The notes under the pieces are model-generated. The model was not told the origin of the DNA, searched no databases, and saw nothing but the letters and a program-made list of their open reading frames with translations. Positions 16,692 to 25,578 of a stretch of DNA of 64,000 nt are shown piece by piece. The DNA is taken from positions 1 to 64,000 of the forward strand of contig JACPZD010000005.1 of NCBI GenBank assembly GCA_016195665.1, written 5' to 3'. This DNA comes from Gammaproteobacteria bacterium (GTDB lineage: Bacteria > Pseudomonadota > Gammaproteobacteria > SURF-13). The first letter of the stretch is position 1. Every line of letters starts with the position of its first letter. Both the position numbers and the translations under genes were made by a program.

Positions 16692-17930
16692 TTGAGTTCG
16701 GTTCCTACGCAACACCAGCGGGTGCTGTCGGGCATGCGCCCCACCGGAGCTTTGCATCTCGGTCACTATCACGGGGTACTCAAGAACTGGCTGCGCTTGC
16801 AGCACGAGTACGAGTGTTACTTTTTTGTCGCCGACTGGCACGCGCTCACCACGCACTACGAAGACCCGCGCATCATCGGCGAGAGCGTCTGGGACATGGT
16901 GGTGGATTGGCTGGCGGTGGGCATCAACCCGGGCGCCGCCAAGCTGTTTATCCAGTCGCGCATTCCCGAACACGCCGAGCTGCACTTGTTGCTCTCCATG
17001 ATGACCCCGCTCGGCTGGCTGGAACGGGTGCCGAGCTACAAGGATCAACAGGAAAAGCTCAAAGAGCTGGATTTGGCGACTTACGGTTTTCTCGGTTATC
17101 CGCTGCTGCAGAGCGCGGATATCCTGATCTACAAGGCCGGCCAGGTGCCGGTCGGCGAGGACCAGGTCGCCCACGTCGAACTGACCCGCGAGGTGGCGCG
17201 GCGCTTCAATCATTTGTATGGGCGGGAACCGGACTTTGAGGAAAAGGTCGAGATCGCCATCAAAAATCTGGGTGCGAGGAACGCCAGACTTTACAAATCC
17301 TTGCGTAAGCGCTATCAGGAACAGGGCGATCACGAGGCGCTGGAGACGGCGCACGCCTTGTTGACAGGGCTCCAGAACATCACCCTGGGCGACCGCGAAC
17401 GGCTGCTCGGATTTCTGGAGGGCGAGGGGCTGATTATCCTGCCCGAACCGCACGCCCTGCTGACCCCGATACCCAAGATGCCGGGGCTGGACGGGCAGAA
17501 GATGTCCAAGTCCTACAACAACACCATCGGGCTGCGCGAAGATCCCAAGGCAGTCGAGGCCAAGCTGCGCACCATGCAAACCGACCCCGCGCGCGTGCGC
17601 AGAACCGATCCCGGCGAGCCGGAACGCTGTCCGGTGTGGCAGCTCCACAAGATCTACTCGAGCGACGAGACCAAGGCCTGGGTGCAGGAGGGCTGCCGCA
17701 GCGCGGGCATCGGCTGTCTGGACTGCAAGCGGCCGCTCATCGAGGCCATCCTTCAGGAGTTGGCGCCGATCCGCGAGCGTGCCCAGGAGTTTGTCGAGAA
17801 CCCGGAATCGGTGCAGCGCATTATCGCCGACGGCTGCGAGGCGGCGCGCGCGGTGGCGCGTGAGACCCTGGACGAGGTGCGGCGGGCAATGGGTCTTTCT
17901 TATCAGTGGTCCAGCACGGAACACGGCTGA
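16692..17930 (+). CDS. trpS: Tryptophanyl-tRNA synthetase
   Basis: This class I enzyme charges tRNA-Trp. It contains the HIGH-type signature HLGHYHG (about residues 22-28) and KMSKS (about 270), with GQKMSKSYNNTIGL intact. At about 412 residues it is longer than the 330-residue E. coli enzyme. The extra part is a C-terminal segment with a Cys-containing stretch (CRSAGIGCLDCKRPL), as in the longer proteobacterial TrpS forms. The start is TTG 16692, directly after the M50 stop; no nearer ATG precedes the catalytic domain. It is followed after two bases by scpA. Confidence 0.93.
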   Translation: MSSVPTQHQRVLSGMRPTGALHLGHYHGVLKNWLRLQHEYECYFFVADWHALTTHYEDPRIIGESVWDMVVDWLAVGINPGAAKLFIQSRIPEHAELHLLLSMMTPLGWLERVPSYKDQQEKLKELDLATYGFLGYPLLQSADILIYKAGQVPVGEDQVAHVELTREVARRFNHLYGREPDFEEKVEIAIKNLGARNARLYKSLRKRYQEQGDHEALETAHALLTGLQNITLGDRERLLGFLEGEGLIILPEPHALLTPIPKMPGLDGQKMSKSYNNTIGLREDPKAVEAKLRTMQTDPARVRRTDPGEPERCPVWQLHKIYSSDETKAWVQEGCRSAGIGCLDCKRPLIEAILQELAPIRERAQEFVENPESVQRIIADGCEAARAVARETLDEVRRAMGLSYQWSSTEHG

Positions 17931-17932
17931 AT

Positions 17933-18790
17933 ATGAGCACTGAACTTCAAGAAGCAATAAGCGCACAGACTCCACCGGCGCTGCCGCCCTTCGCTATGGT
18001 ACAGGGCGCCCCGCTCACCCAAATGCCGCGCGACCTCTACATCCCCCCCGATGCGCTGGAGGTGTTTCTGGACGCCTTCGAGGGGCCGCTCGATCTGTTG
18101 CTCTATCTCATCAAGCGCCAGAACATTGATATTCTCGACATCCCCATCGCGCAGGTCACCCATCAATATATGGACTACATCGAGCTCATGAAGGAGGGGC
18201 CTCTGGAGTTGACCGCAGAGTATTTGCTGATGGCGGCAATGCTGGCCGAGATCAAGTCGCGCATGCTGTTGCCGCGCCCGCCCGATCTCGCCGGGGAGGA
18301 TGATCCGCGCGCCGAGCTGGTGCGGCGGTTGCAGGAATATGAACGCTACAAGCAGGCGGCGGAGGATATGGACACCCTGCCGCAACTCGGTCGCGATGTG
18401 TTTCACGCCGGTGTGCAAGCGCCCGACGGCCGCTTGCAGAGGCCGCCGCCCACGGTGAATCTATATGAAATCCTGCTGGCCTTCAAAGAGGTGCTGGCGC
18501 GCGCCGAGATGTTTTCTCATCATCATATCCAGCGCGAACCGTTGTCGGTGCGCGAGCGCATGGCGCAGGTCTTGACGCTGGTACAGGCCGACAGTTACAC
18601 CGATTTCACGAGTCTGTTTAATGTGGAAGAGGGGCGCAGGGGCCTGGTGGTCACACTGCTCGCGCTGCTGGAATTGATTAAGGAATCCCTCGTCGAATTG
18701 GTGCAGAACGAGGCCTTTGGGCCGATTCACGTAAAATCCGCCGGGGCGCGCTTTACTCAGGAGTCAGAAAATAAGGCTACAACGTTATAA
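17933..18790 (+). CDS. scpA: Segregation and condensation protein A
   Basis: This is the kleisin that bridges SMC and ScpB in chromosome condensation. Recognisable blocks are FEGPLDLLLYLIKRQNIDILDI (N-terminal helical domain) and LTAEYLLMAAMLAEIKSRMLLP, then a C-terminal winged-helix part ending LVELVQNEAFGPIHV. The start ATG 17933 lies just after the trpS stop. The last dozen residues (RFTQESENKATTL) and the TAA stop are read from an inserted intergenic repeat (18752-18891), so the native C-terminus has been replaced. Function is probably kept because the winged-helix core is complete. Confidence 0.92.
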   Translation: MSTELQEAISAQTPPALPPFAMVQGAPLTQMPRDLYIPPDALEVFLDAFEGPLDLLLYLIKRQNIDILDIPIAQVTHQYMDYIELMKEGPLELTAEYLLMAAMLAEIKSRMLLPRPPDLAGEDDPRAELVRRLQEYERYKQAAEDMDTLPQLGRDVFHAGVQAPDGRLQRPPPTVNLYEILLAFKEVLARAEMFSHHHIQREPLSVRERMAQVLTLVQADSYTDFTSLFNVEEGRRGLVVTLLALLELIKESLVELVQNEAFGPIHVKSAGARFTQESENKATTL

Positions 18791-18891
18791 TGTGACTCCT
18801 GAGTAAAAACCCTGTTTACTCTACCCCACCCTGTCCCGCCCCCTCAATAGGGGGCGGAGACGTAGCATGAAGTGTAGTCTTAATTACTGAC
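18752..18891 (+). repeat. Intergenic repeat family 2, copy 1 (scpA/scpB)
   Basis: The element of about 140 bp starts with an inverted pair tttactcaggagtca / tgactcctgagtaaa. An AAACCCTGTTTAC segment follows, then a GC hairpin (ccctgtcccgccccct / agggggcgg), and it ends gtagtcttaattactgac. Other copies are at 21931-22071 (reverse), 52114-52331 and 57846-57980. This one overlaps the scpA 3' end and abuts the scpB coding region. Confidence 0.88.
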
Positions 18892-18950
18892 TTCGCTATC
18901 GAGAAATTACTAAGCCTGTTCGGCGAGAATCCGCCCGAGCGTGCCGAGGT

Positions 18951-19437
<487 letters not shown>

Positions 19438-19443
19438 CAAGCG

Positions 19444-20562
19444 TTGAAAAAACCCGCCTCGCGTTTTTTCAAGCCCGACGTGGCTGATGTGAGTTCGAAG
19501 CCACCGAAGCGTTCCAAAGCGCCGGCCCGGCGCGCCGCGCCGCCGCGTCCCCACGCTGCGCCGCGGAAGGTATTGCAACACCCCGTTGCAGCGCCTCTCC
19601 CCCGCCCATCCACCGAACCGGTCACTCCCGGCATCCTGCCTCTGACGTACAGGGAAGAACTAATGTCGCGGGAGGCAGGACGCCGGGAGCGACCCGCGAC
19701 ATTAGTATATCCGTATACGTCAGGGGAAAAGCTGCAGAAGGTCTTGGCACGCGCGGGTTACGGCTCGCGCCGTGAGATTGAGGGTTGGATCGCCGAGGGG
19801 CGCATCACGGTCAACAAGCAGGTGGCCAAACTGGGCGACCGGGTCAGCGAACACGATGCCATCCTCATAGACGGCCATCCGCCGCAGGCCCACCGTCTGG
19901 CCGGGCCCAAACGGCGTGTGCTGGCCTATTATAAACCGGAGGGTGAGGTCTGTACCCGCACCGATGAGGAAGGCCGTCCGACCATTTTTGACCGCCTCCC
20001 CAAGCTCCGCAACGGACGCTGGATTGCGGTGGGTCGCCTCGACATCAGCACCCAGGGCCTGATTCTGCTCACCACTGACGGTGAGCTGGCTCATCGTCTC
20101 ATGCACCCTTCCAGCGAGGTCGAGCGCGAATACGCGGTACGGGTTTTGGGAGAGGTCACGCCCGAGGTGTTACAAGCCTTGCGCCAAGGCGTGCCGCTGG
20201 AAGACGGCATGGCGCATTTCGACGCCATTCAAGAGGCGGGCGGCACGGGCGCCAACCACTGGTATCACGTCGTCCTCAGGGAGGGCCGTAACCGCGAGGT
20301 GCGCCGCTTGTGGGAGTCACAAGGGGTTACGGTGAGCCGCTTGACGCGGGTGCGCTATGGCCCGGTCACTCTGGGGCGGCGGCTGCGCGCCGGGCAGTGG
20401 CGCGAACTGGAGAGCGACGAGGTACGGACGTTGGCGCAGCACGCGGGATTAGAACAAGTTTCCACACCGCGCGGCCAGCCAGTGACTCAACCCGAGGTCA
20501 AGTCCGTTAAGAAATCCGATGCGACGCGCCGTATCGCCCCACGCCGCCGTCAGCCCCGCTAG
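19444..20562 (+). CDS. rluB: 23S rRNA pseudouridine synthase B
   Basis: This enzyme makes a pseudouridine in helix 80 of 23S rRNA (position 2605 in E. coli). An S4 RNA-binding domain ([20 protein letters not shown], about residues 96-115) precedes the RsuA/RluB catalytic domain, with the catalytic Asp in [20 protein letters not shown] long Lys/Arg/Pro-rich N-terminal extension carries a nested 103-bp palindromic element in frame (about residues 59-93), ending just before the S4 domain. The C-terminus is basic, as is usual for RluB. TTG 19444 is the only plausible start, next to the scpB stop. Confidence 0.9.
   Translation: MKKPASRFFKPDVADVSSKPPKRSKAPARRAAPPRPHAAPRKVLQHPVAAPLPRPSTEPVTPGILPLTYREELMSREAGRRERPATLVYPYTSGEKLQKVLARAGYGSRREIEGWIAEGRITVNKQVAKLGDRVSEHDAILIDGHPPQAHRLAGPKRRVLAYYKPEGEVCTRTDEEGRPTIFDRLPKLRNGRWIAVGRLDISTQGLILLTTDGELAHRLMHPSSEVEREYAVRVLGEVTPEVLQALRQGVPLEDGMAHFDAIQEAGGTGANHWYHVVLREGRNREVRRLWESQGVTVSRLTRVRYGPVTLGRRLRAGQWRELESDEVRTLAQHAGLEQVSTPRGQPVTQPEVKSVKKSDATRRIAPRRRQPR
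19620..19722. repeat. Nested palindromic element, composite J (inside rluB)
   Basis: Same nested plan and junction as composite E. Hairpin 2 of the outer copy is GTATATCCGTATAC: both arms changed from GTAC to GTAT/ATAC, so pairing is kept. In frame it encodes [20 protein letters not shown] and on to the S4 domain. Confidence 0.93.
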
Positions 20563-21208
20563 ACGCCTGCACGACGTTTACCGGCGTCTGCATCGGGCTT
20601 ACGGGCCGCAGCACTGGTGGCCAGGCGAGACACCCTTCGAGGTGATGGTGGGCGCGGTGCTCACCCAGAATACCGCCTGGGGCAATGTCGAAAAGGCGAT
20701 TGAGAACCTGAAACAGGCGCAGGCCCTGGATGCCATGGTCATCGCCAAGACCCCTCATGCCCGTCTGGCCCGCTGGCTCAAGCCTTCCGGTTATTTCAAT
20801 ATCAAGGCCAGACGGCTGCGTAATTTTTGCATCTGGTACCTTGCCCAGGGCGGCTTCGAGGCGCTCGCGTCGTGGGACACGGCGCGGCTGCGGCACGGGC
20901 TGCTCTCCGTCAACGGCGTCGGGCCAGAGACGGCGGACGATATGTTGCTCTACGCCTTTGCGCGCCCGGTGTTTGTGATAGACGCCTATACCCGTCGGCT
21001 GCACAGCCGGCTTGGGACTATCCGCGGTGATGAAGGCTATGAAACCTTGCGCTCGTTGTTCGAATCCACTCTGCGAGGCCGAAAAAAGATTCAATTATTC
21101 AATGAGTTTCATGCCTTGATTGTCAGACACGCCAAGGACGTCTGCCGGCCCCGGCCACGTTGCCGGGAATGCTGTCTGGCAGGGAGCTGTCCTTCGGCGA
21201 CGGTTTGA
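20519..21208 (+). CDS. Endonuclease III-like HhH-GPD DNA glycosylase
   Basis: A 229-residue base-excision-repair-type protein with the endonuclease III fold. Seen are [22 protein letters not shown], a helix-hairpin-helix [17 protein letters not shown] (about residues 138-154), the catalytic Asp in [10 protein letters not shown], and a C-terminal iron-sulfur motif C-x5-C-x2-C-x5-C. The HhH lysine used by E. coli Nth for beta-lyase chemistry (GRKTA) is replaced by PETA, so it is probably a monofunctional glycosylase or a non-canonical family member. It overlaps the rluB 3' end by 44 bases. Confidence 0.85.
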   Translation: MRRAVSPHAAVSPARRLHDVYRRLHRAYGPQHWWPGETPFEVMVGAVLTQNTAWGNVEKAIENLKQAQALDAMVIAKTPHARLARWLKPSGYFNIKARRLRNFCIWYLAQGGFEALASWDTARLRHGLLSVNGVGPETADDMLLYAFARPVFVIDAYTRRLHSRLGTIRGDEGYETLRSLFESTLRGRKKIQLFNEFHALIVRHAKDVCRPRPRCRECCLAGSCPSATV

Positions 21209-21286
21209 TGCTGCGATGATTGCAACACATTCGGCTTAGGCTTATGCTCATAATTCGAATTGTTGTTCATATAAAGGAGGTATCCC

Positions 21287-21928
21287 ATGAGCCTGCAATT
21301 AGGTGATATCGCCCCCGACTTTACCCAGGATTCCAACGAGGGGCCGATCCGTTTTTATGACTGGATGGGGGACAAGTGGGCCGTGCTGTTCTCGCACCCG
21401 GCGGACTTCACGCCGGTCTGCACGACCGAACTCGGCGCGGTTGCTAAGCTTAAGCAGGAATTTGATAAGCGCAACGTCAAGGTGTTGGCCTTGAGTGTGG
21501 ACCCGGTGGAGTCGCACAAGGGCTGGATCGGCGATATCAACGAGACCCAAAACGCCCGGGTGAATTTTCCGATCCTCGCGGACGGCGACCGCAAGGTCTC
21601 CACGCTGTATGACATGATACACCCCAACGCCAGCAATAACTTTACGGTTCGTTCGGTGTTCATCATAGACCCCAATAAAAAGATACGGCTTATCATCACC
21701 TACCCGGCGAGCACGGGCCGTAATTTCGACGAGATCCTGCGCGTGATTGACTCACTGCAACTCACCGACAAATACAGCGTCGCCACACCGGTCAACTGGC
21801 ATGACGGCGATGATTGCGTTATTCTCCCTTCGCTCACAGACCCGGTAGTGCTGAAGCAGAAATTTCCCAAGGGCTATAAACAACTGAAAGCGTATTTACG
21901 GATGACGCCGCAGCCTAATAAGTACTAA
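21287..21928 (+). CDS. 1-Cys peroxiredoxin (Prx6 family)
   Basis: The 213-residue thiol peroxidase reduces hydrogen and organic peroxides in the cytoplasm. The peroxidatic Cys45 lies in FTPVCTTELG. The C-terminal extension (HDGDDCVILPSLTD and KGYKQLKAYLRMTPQPNKY) is typical of Prx6 enzymes. AAAGGAGG is six bases before ATG 21287, a very strong ribosome binding site. It lies directly upstream of an FccB-like flavoprotein, separated by repeat family 2, so the two are probably transcribed separately. Confidence 0.93.
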   Translation: MSLQLGDIAPDFTQDSNEGPIRFYDWMGDKWAVLFSHPADFTPVCTTELGAVAKLKQEFDKRNVKVLALSVDPVESHKGWIGDINETQNARVNFPILADGDRKVSTLYDMIHPNASNNFTVRSVFIIDPNKKIRLIITYPASTGRNFDEILRVIDSLQLTDKYSVATPVNWHDGDDCVILPSLTDPVVLKQKFPKGYKQLKAYLRMTPQPNKY

Positions 21929-21930
21929 GT

Positions 21931-22071
21931 AGTTCATAAGTAAGACGACATCTCCACCTCGTTCCCCGCCCCCTGTTTAGGGGGCGGGACAGGGTGGGGG
22001 TAAGTAAAACAGGGTTTTTTACTAATCAGACACAAAGTAGGCGTGTGCGCACATTAGTTTCTGATTAGTAA
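21931..22071 (-). repeat. Intergenic repeat family 2, copy 2 (reverse)
   Basis: Read on the minus strand it has the family order: terminal inverted pair, AAACCCTGTTTTAC, GC hairpin ccctgtcccgccccct / agggggcgggg, and a GTCTTACTTA end. The terminal arms are ttactaatcaga / tctgattagtaa instead of ttactcaggagtc / gactcctgagtaa. Their sequence has changed but they still pair perfectly. Confidence 0.82.
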
Positions 22072-22111
22072 CGAATAATCTATCTACCCTCATACTTGAA
22101 AGAGACCAATC

Positions 22112-23443
22112 ATGAGCAAAAAAATAACACGTCGTGATTTTGTAAAACTGTCCGGCGCCGCCGTCGCCGCCGCCGGCCTCGGCGGCCTCCCCGCGATCGG
22201 CGAGGCCAAGCCCAGGTCCGCATCGCTCGGCAAGGCTTACCTGCCCAAGGCCAAAGGCCCGCGCGTGGTGGTGGTCGGGGCGGGCACGGCGGGGCTCACC
22301 ATCGCCAAATATCTCAAAAAGGAAAACCCCAAATTTGATGTGGTGATGGTGGAAAAACGCGCCCAGTACAGCTCGTGTTTTTCCAGTAATCTTTGGTATG
22401 CGGACGTCATTAATCTCGATTTTCTTGCGGCGCACAGTTTTTTAGATGCGGCGAAGAACGGTGATTACACCTTTTTCAACGCGACCTGCACCGGCGCGGA
22501 CCGCGCGGGGCGCAAACTCATCACCGATCAGGGTGAAATCGCCTATGACTATCTGGTGCTCACCCCGGGGATAGATTACGACTACGCCAAGATCGGCGTG
22601 AACGATCCCGATACCGAGTACCGTCTGCGCACGGAATATCCCGCCGGCTGGACCCTGGGCACCGAGCACGTAACCATCAAACGCAAGGTGCAAAACTTCA
22701 AGGGCGGCGTGTTTGTGCAGACCGTGCCCGGCGGCAATTACCGCTGTCTGCCGGCGCCGTATGAGCGGGCGTGCATGATCGCCTCGGTGTTCAAGAAAAA
22801 CAAGGTCAAGGGCAAGGTGCTGGTGCTGGATCACAATCCTGACATTACCATCAAAAAGAACGGCTTCCACGCGGCATTCGATGAGTTGTATAAGGATATC
22901 ATCGAATATGTGCCGTCGGTTGAAATCAAATCGGTGGATGTGGATAAAAAGGGCATCGTCACCGAGTTCGACACGTATCAGTTTGACGACGCGGCCATCT
23001 ATCCCAATATCCGCGGCTCCAAATTGCTGGAGACGCTGGGTGTGATGGACCCCAAGAGTTTGCAAAAAGAGGCGCGCATTGACGTGCTCAAATATCACGT
23101 GCTCAGCAATGAGCACGTCTACGTGGCGGGCGACTCGCGGCCTATGCCGTTCTCGAAGAGCGCCAACACCTCTAACACCGAAGGCAAATACGTCGCCAAG
23201 GTGATCGCCGCCCATGCCGCTGGCAAACAGATGGATTGGGTCAGCCCCACTACGACGTGTTACTCGATGGTCAGCACCGGTCCCAACGAGGCCATCAGCG
23301 TGGATGCGCGCTACGCCTATGACGCGGCAAAGCAGGAGTTCAGCTTCTCCAAAGACACCAAGATGTTCGAGGAGCGCAGCCCCGAGCAGGGCAAGGCGGC
23401 GCTCGATTGGGCGCAGGGTTTATACAGCGACTTGTTTGGTTGA
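22112..23443 (+). CDS. fccB: FCSD-type flavoprotein (sulfide dehydrogenase flavin subunit-like)
   Basis: A 443-residue protein with a twin-arginine signal (KKITRRDFVKLSGAAVAAAG), so it should be exported folded to the periplasm. The FAD-binding fold is shown by RVVVVGAGTAGLTIAKYL (residues about 51-68) and a late NEHVYVAGDS. Candidate redox cysteines are in YSSCFSSN, NYRCLPAPYERAC and TTTCYSMVST. The last fits the C-terminal domain of flavocytochrome c sulfide dehydrogenase, which oxidises sulfide to sulfur. No cytochrome subunit gene is adjacent. Instead a 28-codon membrane protein follows after 13 bases. A lone FccB-like protein or other sulfide:acceptor oxidoreductase is possible. Confidence 0.82.
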   Translation: MSKKITRRDFVKLSGAAVAAAGLGGLPAIGEAKPRSASLGKAYLPKAKGPRVVVVGAGTAGLTIAKYLKKENPKFDVVMVEKRAQYSSCFSSNLWYADVINLDFLAAHSFLDAAKNGDYTFFNATCTGADRAGRKLITDQGEIAYDYLVLTPGIDYDYAKIGVNDPDTEYRLRTEYPAGWTLGTEHVTIKRKVQNFKGGVFVQTVPGGNYRCLPAPYERACMIASVFKKNKVKGKVLVLDHNPDITIKKNGFHAAFDELYKDIIEYVPSVEIKSVDVDKKGIVTEFDTYQFDDAAIYPNIRGSKLLETLGVMDPKSLQKEARIDVLKYHVLSNEHVYVAGDSRPMPFSKSANTSNTEGKYVAKVIAAHAAGKQMDWVSPTTTCYSMVSTGPNEAISVDARYAYDAAKQEFSFSKDTKMFEERSPEQGKAALDWAQGLYSDLFG

Positions 23444-23456
23444 GGTATCACAAACA

Positions 23457-23543
23457 ATGGACTTTACATTTATCATGTTCGGTATCGCGGCGCTGATTAT
23501 GATCGCTGCGTGGATCACCTCTCTCTTTGCCGGCAGAGGCTGA
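23457..23543 (+). CDS. 28-residue single-helix membrane microprotein behind FccB
   Basis: ATG 23457 to TGA 23543 encodes 28 residues starting MDFTFIMFGIAALIMIAAWI, a single strongly hydrophobic helix of about 20 residues, then a short SLFAGRG tail. GAGG lies about 10 bases upstream. The position just after the fccB-like stop and the helix-with-basic-tail pattern suggest a small membrane subunit or anchor that could dock the periplasmic flavoprotein. It is below the size usually annotated. Coding status is inferred from composition and position. Confidence 0.55.
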   Translation: MDFTFIMFGIAALIMIAAWITSLFAGRG

Positions 23544-23625
23544 GACAGCAGCCGCTGTTGTCCGCTTCAGGACGTGGGTGCATACCCTTGTGTATCTTTT
23601 GCTGCACGCGCCGATCCCATCCTGA

Positions 23626-23934
23626 ATGAGTAGATCATCTCAACCGTGGTTATCTTTTGTGCGCAGGGTCGCCGAAGGCATCGAGCTACGGCTGAAGGTC
23701 ATCCCCGGCGCCAGCCGTTCCGTGATCGTGGGCGTGCTCGGTGACAGATTGAAGGTGAAGGTGGCCGCTCCGCTGGAGGATGGCAAGGCGAACAAGGCGG
23801 TCGTCGAACTGATTTCAGAGTGGCTGGAGGCGGACTCTGTGGAAATTGTTTCCGGTCACGCCCATCCGGAAAAGGTCGTGCGGGTGCGCGGTTTGATGAA
23901 GATAGACGAAGGCCGTTTGTCGGTATTGAAGTGA
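23626..23934 (+). CDS. DUF167/YggU family protein
   Basis: A 102-residue protein with the family core GIELRLKVIPGASRSVIVGV, then LKVKVAAPLEDGKANKAVVELI and VRVRGL near the end. Its function is not established in the family. It is followed by a GTGA overlap with a membrane-protein gene, so the two are probably translationally coupled. Proteobacterial YggU genes usually sit beside yggT or proC, which are not seen here. Confidence 0.85.
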   Translation: MSRSSQPWLSFVRRVAEGIELRLKVIPGASRSVIVGVLGDRLKVKVAAPLEDGKANKAVVELISEWLEADSVEIVSGHAHPEKVVRVRGLMKIDEGRLSVLK

Positions 23935-24458
23935 AATCTTCCACGCCCTTAAAACTGGTGCGGAGCAGGCAACTCCGCTCTCCCGTCCAAGCGGTGAGGA
24001 TTCCGCATCTGCGCAACTGGCTGGCGCTCACCCTGTTGACGGGCTTGTACAGTTATGTGGTATTGGCGACCCAGGGCGGCCTTCACCTGGTGGTGGCGCC
24101 GCTGGTAATCGCGCCATTGGGCTACCATGCCTTTAAGGGTAGATCGTTCATCCGCAAAGTGTTGCCCGCAACGGTCCCTTGGGCGGGCGCACCCATCCTT
24201 GCTGCAGCAGGTCTTGATAATGCGATAGAAGCGGTCTTTGTCCACTCCTTTCTCATCGGCATGGTGGTGGTGCAGGTGTGGGAGGCGTCGCTGTGGTTGG
24301 GCGGATACATCATTGCCCGCCTTGGCCGCTTAAGGAGTCGTCTCTCCGACCAGGATCACCCGCTTGCTTCGGGCGATAACAGGCAGAACGTGGTGCCGTT
24401 AAACCCCAAGTCCAAAGCAACGTCCGAGCATCCCGATGAGGGGCGGGAGACCCGCTAG
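23931..24458 (+). CDS. Hypothetical membrane protein
   Basis: Taking GTG 23931 as start, its first bases overlap the YggU stop (GTGA). The protein of about 175 residues has three or four hydrophobic helices: WLALTLLTGLYSYVVLAT, VVAPLVIAPLGYHAF, an ALDN-preceding stretch, and FLIGMVVVQVWEASLWLGGY. The C-terminal tail is polar. I do not recognise the family. The convergent ybaK gene ends 5 bases away. Moderate confidence that it is expressed, because of the coupled start. Confidence 0.65.
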   Translation: MKSSTPLKLVRSRQLRSPVQAVRIPHLRNWLALTLLTGLYSYVVLATQGGLHLVVAPLVIAPLGYHAFKGRSFIRKVLPATVPWAGAPILAAAGLDNAIEAVFVHSFLIGMVVVQVWEASLWLGGYIIARLGRLRSRLSDQDHPLASGDNRQNVVPLNPKSKATSEHPDEGRETR

Positions 24459-24462
24459 CAGT

Positions 24463-24933
24463 TTACGCCCTCTGGCTGAACCGCCCTAGTCTGGCATCGG
24501 CGAGCAGACTTTGGAAGTGTCTGCCGCTCAGATGAATCAGTTCCTCATGGTCGCCCGCCTCAAAATAGATGTCCGGCTGTTCTATCAGACTGCTATCCAA
24601 GATGGTCGGCATTCCATAGGCCATGCCCAGCGGTGGGACTGCGCCGAGTTGGCAATCCTTAAAGATAGGGGTGAGTTCGCTCTCCACCGCAAGACGAAGT
24701 TTGCGGTTAAGTTGCTCACTCAACCTGCCGAGCTTGATGTGGTGGGTGGCCGGTACCACCGCCATGAGATAGCCGTCGTCGTCTTCGAGCAGTACGGCCT
24801 TGGCGAGGGCATCGCCCGGGATGTGCGCGGCCTCGGCGGTCTCGAGGCTTGAAAGGGTGCGGGGATGAGGCACCACCTCGTAGTGTATTCCCTTGCTCAT
24901 CATGTAGTCTTCAAGAGTGTGTGCAATAGCCAT
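24463..24933 (-). CDS. YbaK/EbsC-type aminoacyl-tRNA deacylase
   Basis: A 156-residue protein of the YbaK fold, which hydrolyses mischarged aminoacyl-tRNAs. Seen are SSLETAEAAHIPGDALAKAVLLEDDDGYLMAVVP, with the catalytic-type Lys in ALAKAVLL (about residue 45), and AVPPLGMAYGMP later. Length is usual for the stand-alone group. It is divergent from the archease operon. A sigma70-like promoter TTGATC (25006-25011) and TATACT (24981-24986) reads toward it, and the FNR box at 25028 would sit about 60 bases upstream of that start point. Confidence 0.88.
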   Translation of the reverse strand: MAIAHTLEDYMMSKGIHYEVVPHPRTLSSLETAEAAHIPGDALAKAVLLEDDDGYLMAVVPATHHIKLGRLSEQLNRKLRLAVESELTPIFKDCQLGAVPPLGMAYGMPTILDSSLIEQPDIYFEAGDHEELIHLSGRHFQSLLADARLGRFSQRA

Positions 24934-24980
24934 GTCAGCTCCTCCTGTCGTTGGGTTTTCTACAATCGTTTACCAAATTC

Positions 24981-25011
24981 AGTATACATCTTAAGTACAC
25001 CGTGAGATCAA
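24981..25011 (-). promoter_or_regulatory. Predicted ybaK-like promoter
   Basis: On the minus strand, TTGATC at 25011-25006 and TATACT at 24986-24981 are separated by 19 bases. This is a reasonable sigma70 promoter about 48 bases before the ATG at 24933. The FNR box centre (25034.5) would be near -60, a class I position. Not verified. Confidence 0.45.
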
Positions 25012-25027
25012 GACATTATTGGAATAT

Positions 25028-25041
25028 TTGATCTTAATCAA
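25028..25041. promoter_or_regulatory. FNR/ANR box upstream of archease-rtcB
   Basis: TTGATCTTAATCAA is a perfect match to the FNR/ANR consensus TTGAT-N4-ATCAA. A TATCTT hexamer follows at 25064-25069, which puts the box at about -41.5 from a start near 25076, the class II activator geometry. The same box-to-hexamer distance occurs at 29301/29337. Confidence 0.8.
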
Positions 25042-25050
25042 TGTGCCTGC

Positions 25051-25072
25051 ATTAAGATCGGAATATCTTAAT
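25051..25072. promoter_or_regulatory. 8-bp inverted repeat overlapping the predicted -10
   Basis: ATTAAGAT at 25051-25058 and ATCTTAAT at 25065-25072 form a perfect dyad with a 6-base spacer, covering the TATCTT hexamer. It could be a repressor site for the archease operon, or a chance AT-rich dyad. Confidence 0.35.
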
Positions 25073-25139
25073 TTTCCATGAAAATTTTCGATGAAAATCC
25101 ATCAATTAGAAACATCATGAGCTGACCCGGCTATTCGAG

Positions 25140-25553
25140 ATGAGATCAAGCTATAGCTATTTCGACCACGACGCCGATATCGGCGTCATCGGCTGCGGCG
25201 AGACGGCAGAGGCCGCCTTCGTTGCGGCGGCCGAAGCCATGTTCGCAATCATGACGGATATCACGACGGTAAGCGACGTTATACACATCCAAGTCGGTTT
25301 CGAGGAGTCCGATTTGGAGCTGGCGTTGGTCACCTGGCTAAACAACCTGCTCACCGAGGCCCGCATGGAGGGACTGATCTTCAGCCGCTTCGCCCTGCAA
25401 AGGAACGAAACAAATTGGCGTGGTGAGGCGTGGGGCGAGCCGTGGCGTGCAGGGATGGAGAGAGGGGTGGAGGTCAAGGGCGCGACGCTGACGATGCTTT
25501 CCGTGAAGCAGGTCGAGGCGGGCTGGGAGGCGCGTTGCGTGGTGGATGTATGA
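25140..25553 (+). CDS. Archease
   Basis: Archease is the small activator of the RNA ligase RtcB. It speeds guanylylation and allows multiple turnovers. The 137-residue protein begins YSYFDHDADIGVIGCGET and ends with ARCVVDV, the family's typical conserved ends, with acidic metal-binding residues in the N-terminal DHDAD. rtcB follows 25 bases later, the classic pairing. A perfect FNR box precedes the gene, so expression under low oxygen is predicted. Confidence 0.92.
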   Translation: MRSSYSYFDHDADIGVIGCGETAEAAFVAAAEAMFAIMTDITTVSDVIHIQVGFEESDLELALVTWLNNLLTEARMEGLIFSRFALQRNETNWRGEAWGEPWRAGMERGVEVKGATLTMLSVKQVEAGWEARCVVDV

Positions 25554-25578
25554 GACGGGTGAGGAGTGAGGAGCTTGT

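Noticed and set aside
16626-17975. A 449-codon open frame on the minus strand opposite trpS
   Set aside because: It mirrors the full trpS gene, whose HIGH and KMSKS motifs are clear. The minus-strand product is His/Arg/Leu-rich with no recognisable domain, as expected for the complement of a GC-rich gene.
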